Shown piece by piece: positions 56,816 to 64,000 of a stretch of DNA of 64,000 nt. Source of the DNA: Toxorhynchites rutilus septentrionalis (taxonomy: Eukaryota; Arthropoda; Insecta; Diptera; Culicidae). The notes under the pieces were generated by a model that saw only the letters and a program-made list of their open reading frames with translations, was not told the DNA's origin and made no database searches. The stretch covers positions 103,227,303 through 103,291,302 of the forward strand of contig NC_073744.1 in NCBI RefSeq assembly GCF_029784135.1, given 5' to 3'. Each line of letters starts with the position of its first letter. The first letter of the stretch is position 1. The position numbers were made by a program, and so were the translations under genes.

Positions 56816-57596
56816 ATCAATCATTTGATACAATTGATTAAATTTTTGATGGATTGAAACAATTCCCGAATTCAATTGAATTCAATATATTTGATTTGTA
56901 TATAAAAGGATTGTGAAATGTCATGTAAGGTCAATTCATGCATTGTGATAGTAAATTTAATGACAGTCCTTTTACGGTTGGTATGGTGCTTAGAACAAAA
57001 TTTGTGAACGGAAGAATTTTCAAACGATTATTTTATTTTACATTTGCTTCTGAAGTTTGCATCTCTCAAGTGTACGTACTTCGGATTCGGATTTTAAGCA
57101 CCCGGCTGTTACTTCGGACGCCACTTTCCTCCGATGCCCGAAACGTCCGAAGTAACAAAGCAGTCAAAACAACACGAAGTCGTACTTCGGTCGTTTTGAG
57201 TTTTTGTTTCTTACAGTAGTTGTTATCGATTTCAGTTCAATTCAACGGGTGATAACAATAATAATCTGTCTTTAGAACGAAATGCTGATTTTTGAATTGT
57301 TGTTTAGTAGTTAGTTTCAAGTTCTCATCGTGCAACGTAATATGTCCAATGTGCAAACGCGGGCAGTCAATAGTCCAATGTAACATTTTCGCTCCTTGGC
57401 TTCAACTTTAAACTCAAATCACGGAACAACAGCTACGATTGGTTTTGGAGAGCTATTCTTGATCGCTAGGGGTGAGAGGAGCGATAAAGATCGATAACTT
57501 TTAAGACAATTCGCGGAATAATGTTCGGGTCTTCAACTACGTTTTTCTCGAGTTGACGAAAATGTTACATTGGACCTTTTCAAAAGTTACGCGAGA
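56816..57596. other. AT-rich sequence with short ACTTCGG/CCGAAGT inverted words
   Basis: The region 57075-57200 has several copies of CGAAGTAC/ACTTCGG, a possible decayed foldback. A 93-codon ORF at 56938-57219 crosses it, with no recognised domain. Confidence 0.35.
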
Positions 57597-58311
57597 AATC
57601 CTTCTCGTATCGACCCCTACATAATCAATGATATCAGCCAATTTGATATGATATCGATTTCATCGCAATTATCCATAGTATCAATAACCGGTATGCATTA
57701 TCAAACTTAAAATTTTCGAAGATTATCTATGACTTTGGTCAAATCGCGTGTTGAAACCATCGTAAATATACAAAACTCCAACTTTCTTACCATATACTGA
57801 CGACATTCAATGGCTGAAATTAATCTAAATTGAAATAAAATGAATATTCGCCACCGAATATTTACGATGGTTTCAACACGCGATTTGACCAAAGTCATAG
57901 ATAATCTTCGAAAATGAAAAATTAAGTTTGATAATGCATACCGGTTATTGATACTATGGATAATTGCGATGAAATCGATATCATATCAAATTGGCTGATA
58001 TCATTGGTTTTGTAGGGGCCGATAAGAGAAGGATTTGCAGTATTTTTAGCGCAAAACACCCTATTCATCGTTTACTTTGTTGAAAAAAATTAAAGTTACA
58101 ATACTTATAACAAGCCATTCCTCGTAATACACATAGCACATTGTAGAATGATGATTTTCTAACCTTTTCAGCGTGGAAAGAATACATGAACCCGGGAAAT
58201 TTGAAGATAAATTTTGATTTCTAGAAAATTTGAACGAATTTCATACCAGAAAAACAAAACATCCTCATTTTACTCGCTGCGCCATCTGGTTGTAAATCCA
58301 ACGTAAATGTG
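57597..58311. mobile_element. Palindromic dimer of the TIR MITE (D3)
   Basis: 57600-57780 and 57857-58040 are inverted copies of each other, both from the interior of the D1 family (ATCGATTTCATCGCAATTAT and its inverse), and the right half goes on to the D1 terminus near 58311. It folds back on itself over about 180 bp. Confidence 0.8.
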
Positions 58312-58754
58312 TTTGTTGAGTGCTGAGGTTTTTTTTTATCCTATGATTTTTTTCTGTAATTTTGTACATGAAAAGTTGGTCATTCTGGGATCTGTGCTCC
58401 ATGATATTTGAATAATGGATACCCCTTGGTGTAGTCCTACGCAAGGAGCTGGAATTGACAGGTGGTTTGTTTTCGACAGTATGAGGATAAGGCATGGAAG
58501 ATGCGCGAGGGGATGAAAAATGACAGCGACTATTTTTGTTTATGAACATTGATATCGGGATATTTCCGCGTTGGAAACCCTTTTGTGTAAAATAAAGTAT
58601 GGAAACAATAGTAAGCCATTTTAAACTAACACTCATTGCCTACATCCGAAAATATCATTAATGAAATGAACGCACATTCTTTTCTCTCAATTTAGATGCA
58701 GCAATATGAATTCCAAACCAATTAGATAACACCGATCAACCAGGTCTAATTTTT

Positions 58755-59219
58755 ATGCTACAGAGCGTTTTCTCCGCACAAACAGACGGCTTTGACTTTA
58801 TGCTACAGAGTGTTTCCTCCGCACCGCTAAGTCGGTCTCAACCGAATTCCGGGCAACAAGAATCAGCAACAGACAGACAGATAGACAGCTCGGCAACGAC
58901 TAATGTGATCAAAGCGAATGGGACAAAGAGCAGTATGGCACAAGCCCGCCGGTAGTTGCTCTTTCATATAACCATCAGCAATAATTTGCAGCAGTCACCG
59001 AATCACAATAATGGTGCCAACAGCGTAAACGAAAACAACGTTTATGCGCAGCAAAGACAGCAGTATGCACTTCCCATTGCCCATGCAAACACCAGTTCAT
59101 CAATCACAACGGTGGCCATCAGCAGCAGCAAAGTGACTTTGACGGCATTCACAATCGGTCGATATTTTCAACCAATCCGAATGGGTGAATTAAAAATACT
59201 AAACTATTATCATGAATAA
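58755..59219 (+). pseudogene. Gln/Asn/Ser-rich ORF with one internal TAG, possibly a captured host exon
   Basis: The plus frame runs 58755-59219 with a single in-frame TAG at 58953-58955. It is rich in Gln, Asn and Ser (SQPNSGQQES, NHNNGANSVNENNVYAQQ, TSSSITTVAISSSK), like the flexible part of an insect regulatory protein. Near the start, ATGCTACAGAGNGTTTNCTC is repeated twice 45 bases apart. The frame ends next to the C2 terminus at 59223. No domain is recognised. Confidence 0.35.
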
Positions 59220-59399
59220 AAAGACGGGTGGGTAATGTCGGGGACATAACCGGAGTGACGTAGGACTATACAAAGGGGACAGCTTTTGTTAAATATATAT
59301 TTTAAATATATTGTTTTATTTTCTTCTCCTACGTGAATACCTACCTATCTACCTGAAAAATGGATTAGTTTACTGTTTACTCTTTATGAATATGTTGAT

Positions 59400-59415
59400 G
59401 GTTCTGAAAAGAACC
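59400..59415 (-). promoter_or_regulatory. Histone mRNA 3' stem-loop in C2
   Basis: The reverse complement is identical to the stem-loop of C1 (GGTTCTTTTCAGAACC). Confidence 0.93.
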
Positions 59416-59624
59416 TTTGGTGTTGTGTTTTTGTTATCACTCGATATTCCCATCTTGTTCGGTTAAACCTTCCTGTTTAGCTATTGCGTTTGCCACTCGC
59501 CACAGCTTTCACAGTTGGAAAATTTCTTCCCATCCAGCTTGTGACATGTTGTTCAGTAAATTACATTTAATGCGACGTGCCGGAGAAACACTTTGCCACT
59601 CACTGAAACTAATTGTTGCCTTGA

Positions 59625-59888
59625 TGAGCGCCGAACCGAAGCTGCTCTGTTCTTGATGCGGGTTTTCTGATTGTCGTGAGCAGCTTTGCAAGCCAACTCG
59701 AGCACTCCGACGGCCGAAACTCTATAATCGCTGTTAGATATACTGGTGCTCCGGCACCAATCCGTTCGGCCTAGTTGCCCTTGCGGAGCAATCAGTGAAT
59801 GCGACCAACAGGGAACTGGAGACCTGCACGGTTCGAGTGAGACTTTGCCTTTCCCTTAACTTGTCCTCCTTTGTTACGTCCACGATGC
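59625..59888 (-). pseudogene. Histone H2A pseudogene with N-terminus (C2)
   Basis: The minus strand reads [19 protein letters not shown] near 59885-59825, the H2A N-terminal tail with some changes, and then the same [11 protein letters not shown], stop, LLRKGN, stop pattern and the same frameshift as C1. The initiator ATG is not preserved. Confidence 0.93.
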
Positions 59889-59954
59889 CGATGCCGTACA
59901 ACCACACGGGTTTACGGTTTGAAAGAAAATAAGATATTTTTTTGGGGTCCGCGT

Positions 59955-59962
59955 GTTTTATA
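59955..59962 (-). promoter_or_regulatory. TATA box upstream of the C2 H2A pseudogene
   Basis: TATAAAAC on the minus strand about 70 bases before the expected H2A start, followed by ACGCGGACC. It is where a histone gene TATA box would be, which supports capture of promoter plus gene. Confidence 0.6.
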
Positions 59963-60606
59963 CTCTAGCGGTACACACTCACAGGATAGAGACAAATCGG
60001 CAGACTCAGCCAAAGAGGCGAGTCCAACGAGACGAACGAATGAGCGTTAAAAGGGAGCGATGGAAAAAAAAATACATCACTGATTTTAACCTCCGACCGA
60101 GAAGGTCGTTCTTTTTTCAGCTCGGCATTTGGAATTCCTGGACATCGGACTAGGACGTCTCTCGTTGGCGAGTTTTGAAGGAGCATCGTTTTCATTATTG
60201 CAGCGCGGCAGCAGAAGAAGAAGCAGATAGCAACGGCTAGTGTTGACCGTTAGGAGCGGGCGCTTGCCGGCAAACCGGAAAAGCGCGCGCTTTTCGGCGT
60301 CACCAACGCCACGCCCCCTTTTTTCTTTTGGGCAGTGTTGGCAGTTTAATTGTAGCGAGTAGTGATACTAAATTAAAATATAATTTAAAAAGAAGACGTG
60401 CGCATACGGACAGTGAAGTGACTGGTGAAAAACAAGTTCAATAGCGTTTTCGCGATATTGGTGGTTTTTCAAGTGCTTTCGTATAAAAAGTTGTATTTTC
60501 TGGGAACATATCCCCAAGTGTCAAGCCCTCACCAGAATAAATCAGTGCTTTAGTGCAAAGTGAAACCTACTTGTCGGCTATACCTAGGGTGTAGCCAGAC
60601 AACAAA

Positions 60607-61308
60607 ATGGCTTCCAGTAGCTCCGGGCCTCCTCAAGGCCGGGCTACAAACCTGTACGAAGGGAAACCTACCCAACGTACCTCTCCAAAGTGGGCCGACC
60701 CACTCAACGGCAATTTGCAGATTCTGCTCCTTCGTGCAACAGGAGAGAACGTGATCCCTTCCAATCCGTTCATAGTTAGCAAAACTATCTCCAACGTTGC
60801 GGGGGATAAATTCAACAGCGCGCGACCACAACGAGACGAAAAAAAGAGGACACAGTATGTTCTTACAACCAAGGACAAGGATATTATTGGTAAGCTCCTT
60901 TCTATAACAAAATTAATAGATGAAACCCCTGTTGAAGTTATCTTTCACCCAACACTAAATCAACGCAAATGCGTTGTCACTTGCCGTGATGTCATCGACA
61001 TAAAAGAATCCGAACTGGTTACTGAGCTTTCCGATCAAGGTGTGATCGATGTCAAGCGTATTACCAGGAAGGATAACAACATTGTTGTCCCAACGGCAAC
61101 TTTAATTTTGACCATTCGTGGAACGGTTGTTCCCGATTTCATTTATTTCGGGTTCATTCGAGTCGGGACTAGAAACTTCTATCCTAATCCCATGCAATGC
61201 TACAAATGCTACAAATTTGGGCATACGCTTCATCTCAAAATATATCACATATTTCAAAGAGGGTCCCAACCCCTCAAAAAACGGAGTTGCAATCGCAATC
61301 AAAGATAG
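60607..61308 (+). pseudogene. ORF1 (gag-like) of the I-type element, C-terminus lost to deletion
   Basis: ATG in good context (AACAAAATGG). A Ser/Gly/Pro-rich start is followed by a folded region (about residues 55-200) and the zinc-knuckle lead-in NFYPNPMQCYKCYKFGHT at about residues 192-209. Only the first C-x2-C-x4-H is present. At about 61230 the frame enters endonuclease sequence out of phase and stops at 61308. Full-length proteins of this kind have two or three knuckles and bind RNA. Confidence 0.88.
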
Positions 61309-64000
61309 CACTCCACATGATCTTCTTCCCATTACCACTGATCTTCAGGCAGTGGTAGTGCGCATTAAACACCCCTTTCCAATCACCGTCGTTAGCATCT
61401 ACATCACTAATGATTCCAATCCGAACACTCTACGCGGCCAACTGGACCACCTGTTCGCCCAACTTCCCGCCCCAATCATGCTTATGGGTGATTTCAACGC
61501 CCACTCATACGCCTGGGGAGGTGCATACCTCGATCGAAAAGGATCCATCATTGAGGATTTCATATCCGACCATTCTCTTCTCCTTCTTAACAACGGCCAA
61601 CATACCAGAATCCATTATTCTGGTATTACGTCAGCCATCGATCTCACTATAGTATCAGGCAAACTCTCTTCAAAGCTTTCTTGGAACATCCACGATGATA
61701 CTTGCGGAAGCGATCATTTTCCAATCTTCACCTCCTTCGGCCAAACTTCTCCAGAGTTTTCAACAAGGCCAAGATGGAAATTTGAATACGCTGACTGGGT
61801 TGGCTATCAGTTTGACATTGAAAACCGCCTCTCCGCTAAACGAGATTGGACAGCCGAGGAATTCTCCAAAGTTGTCCTAGAAGTTGCAATGGTGCACATC
61901 CCCAGAACCAGTGGCATCCCTGGCAGGAAATGTATCCCATGGTGGTCGCCTGAGCTGAAGGCAGCGATCAAAGGTCGACGTAAGGCCCTACGCAAATTAA
62001 GAAAGGCCCATCCGGACAGCCCACTGAGACCCACTCTGCTTACAGAGTTCCAAAGGGCTCGCAAAGAAGCTAAGACTGCTATCAACACAGCCAAGCACAA
62101 CAGTTGGGTTAAATTCGTCATCGAAATTAATCCCAACGCGTCAACAAAGGAGTTATGGAGTAAGATTGGCAGGCTTCATGGCAAGAAAAGGAGCAAAGAA
62201 TATAATCTTCTAATTAACGGTCAATACACCAATGACCGGAAAATCATCGCCGAGGCGTTTGGAGATTTCTTTGCATCCGCCTCCTCCAATCAAAACTACG
62301 ACCAAACCTTTCTAACCCACAAAACGGAATGCGAAAGAATTCCCATCGATTTTCATACCGATGTGGAATTTGACTTCAACAAAAACCTCTCCCTCAAAGA
62401 GCTCGATTGGGTACTGAACAAAGTCAAACAAGGATCCACAGGACCTGATGACATCAGCTACCCTATGCTTAAGAATCTACCCCATCTCGGGAAAAAAGCA
62501 CTTCTGAAGCTCCTCAACAAAGTCTGGGACAGTGGAACCCTCCCCAGTTGCTGGAAAGTGGGTTTAATGATCTGTATCCCGAAACCAGACATGAACAACC
62601 ATCTTCTTGACAATTTCCGCCCCATCACTCTCCTAAGTTGTGTTGGGAAAGACTTGGAAAAAATGATCAATCGACGCTTAACGACTTTTCTAGAGTCAAA
62701 TAAGCTGATTGATCCCAGACAATTCGCCTTCCGTGCGGGAAAAGGTACAGAAGATTGCCTTATAGCAATCGAAAAAATCCTAGACGACGCAACTGAAAAA
62801 TTACACCACATTGATATTGTTTCCCTGGATTTATCCAAGGCCTTCGATCGGGCATGGAGGTACCCAGTGCTGAAAAGCCTTTTCGACTGGGGGATTCGTG
62901 GGAGATTAGGTCTCTTCATTAAAAGTTTTCTAGAAAACCGGTCTTTCAAAACCGTTATTAACAACCACCAATCTTCTCTAAAAATCCCAGAAAACGGCTT
63001 CCCACAAGGCTCAGCACTTTCACCAACCCTCTTCAACATTGCCATGCAATCTCTATTCGAGATTATCCCGGACCATATAAAGATCATAGTCTATGCAGAT
63101 GACATCACTCTTATCTCTACGAGCTGCTTCGGCTTAATTCAGAGAAAGAGGCTTCAAAAAACCTTAGACTCCATCCAAAACTGGGCTCTAAAAACAGGTT
63201 TCAAAATTTCCCCGGAGAAATCCAAACACATACATATCGGAAAAGCTCTCAGAAGGAGAACCTATCTTCAGCTCAACAAAATCTCGAGGACATTGAAAAT
63301 ACTAGGGGTCACTTTCGACAAGAAACTCAACTTCCTATCACATTCTCAAAAGACCAAAATAGCCACCAGAAAGAAACTGAACATCATCAAGGCTATCGCA
63401 GGCAACCTAGCCTCTGGTCATAGAAAGACGCTGCTAAATGTTGTAAATGTTTGGTTGGTCCCACAAATCCTTTACGGAATAGGCACCTTCAGCCGTGGAG
63501 GGGACAAGGTGTTAAACACCATTCAACCAATTTACAATAAAGCAATTAGGCTCGCAATTGGCGCTTTTCCCACCAGTCCTACTCTTGCTGTAATGGCAGA
63601 AAGTGGGAAACTTCCCTTCACCCACCTGGTAACAAAAGCCATCACCAATAAAGCCATCCGTCACTTGTCACTCCCCGAAAGCGACCACAATGTCCCATTA
63701 ATACATAGGGCTAAAACATGGTTCAAAAATCTCACGAACAAAGATCTTCCCGATATATGTGAACGTTCATCTGCGACGGGAAGAAATTGGAACGTCAAAC
63801 CGCCGAACATTAACCTTGAACTTCTCAAGGCAGTTCGGGCGGGAGACCCTTCTCCAAAAGTCAAAGCCTGCTTCAATAACCTCGTTGCATCCAATTTTCA
63901 AATCAACCACCAGGTATACACAGATGGTTCAGTCAGTGCCGATGGAGTTGGATGTGGAATCTTTGAGAGTAGATACACTGGTAGCTTTTCTCTTCCACCG
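61232..64000 (+). pseudogene. ORF2 (endonuclease, RT, RNase H) of the I-type element, N-terminus deleted
   Basis: The frame (first base 61232) is open for about 920 codons to the last base of the window. Endonuclease: GVAIAIKDST near 61283, MLMGDFNAHSYAWGG near 61470-61520, AIDLTIVS, and CGSDHFPIF near 61710. RT: GPDDISYPMLK, IPKPDM, LDNFRPITLLS (about 62610), VSLDLSKAFDRAW (about 62825), GFPQGSALSPTLFN (about 63000), IVYADDITL (63089-63112). Then a thumb and RNase H from VYTDGSVSADGVG (about 63913). The N-terminal ~100 residues of the endonuclease are missing. No internal stop was seen. Confidence 0.92.

Larger units (their letters stand above)
59223..60190 (-). mobile_element. H2A-carrying Helentron-like element end, copy C2 (inverted relative to C1)
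   Basis: On the minus strand the 3' end (hairpin, CACCCGTC, T run) is at 59223. It continues through the histone stem-loop, the H2A pseudogene and a TATA box. Beyond 59829 it extends further than C1, through the H2A N-terminus and upstream region to about 60190, where non-LTR sequence seems to begin. The 5' terminus was not identified. Confidence 0.7.
60191..64000 (+). mobile_element. Non-LTR retrotransposon with RNase H (I-type), internal deletion, runs off the window
   Basis: A probable 5' UTR (about 60.2-60.6 kb, GC-rich start), ORF1 at 60607 and ORF2 open to the end of the window. A deletion joins the ORF1 zinc knuckle to the ORF2 endonuclease near 61230. The RNase H domain starts at about 63916. 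The good state of both frames suggests a young insertion, apart from that deletion. Confidence 0.88.

Noticed and set aside
60550..60878. Minus-strand ORFs over the I-type ORF1
   Set aside because: Shadows of ORF1.
62458..63087. 209-codon minus-strand ORF
   Set aside because: It is the shadow of the RT coding sequence on the opposite strand.

Overview
This window reads as a mobile-element graveyard from a mosquito genome, most likely a culicine such as Aedes. That assignment rests on recognised families (a DD37E mariner/Tc1 transposase, a tRNA-derived SINE resembling Feilai, an env-bearing errantivirus, several insect non-LTR clades) and on long AT-rich stretches with no bacterial gene organisation. 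It was made by reading only; no database search was run. Very little looks like host gene: a candidate two-exon minus-strand gene near 12.7 kb, a candidate small secreted peptide at 13.2 kb, a few unassigned ORFs, a 28S rRNA fragment (5.4-6.2 kb, minus strand) and two dead histone H2A copies.

Layout. 1-0.93 kb: 3' end of an RNase H-bearing non-LTR retrotransposon (N1). 1.08-5.2 kb: two adjacent elements of one structural class (A1, B1). 5.4-6.2 kb: 28S rRNA pseudogene. 6.3-8.4 kb: mini-me-like repeat and TIR-like debris. 8.47-10.62 kb: a second N1 copy with an 11-bp target duplication. 10.6-13.8 kb: the most host-like stretch. 13.8-22.6 kb: element B2 (minus strand) split by A4, which carries a 4.4-kb array of a 71-bp minisatellite. 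22.9-31.4 kb: A2, with 198-bp tandem repeats, split by a decayed Ty3/gypsy LTR element (25.6-30.0 kb). 31.6-53.4 kb: one L1/Tx1-like non-LTR element on the minus strand, broken by at least six insertions, the largest being an 11.2-kb errantivirus (33.0-44.15 kb) that itself holds a DD37E transposon and A3. 53.4-60.2 kb: two inverted copies of an element end carrying an H2A pseudogene, enclosing transposon-like ORFs and MITEs. 60.2-64 kb: a non-LTR element with ORF1, and ORF2 open to the window end.

The most interesting thread is the A/B/C class. These units begin with a GACGTAGRACTAC motif, carry its inverse just inside the 3' end, then a 20-nt hairpin and an 8-10 nt tail, and sit in T runs. 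Two filled/empty comparisons inside the window show A3 and A4 to be mobile. The architecture (asymmetric subterminal inverted repeats, 3' hairpin, T-T insertion, internal minisatellites, gene capture) matches non-autonomous Helentron/Helitron2 rolling-circle elements (HINEs). One subclass carries a histone H2A gene with its 3' stem-loop, and both copies share the same disabling mutations.

The nesting gives a relative time line: L1-like element, then errantivirus, then A3 and the DD37E element; B2, then A4; A2, then the LTR element.
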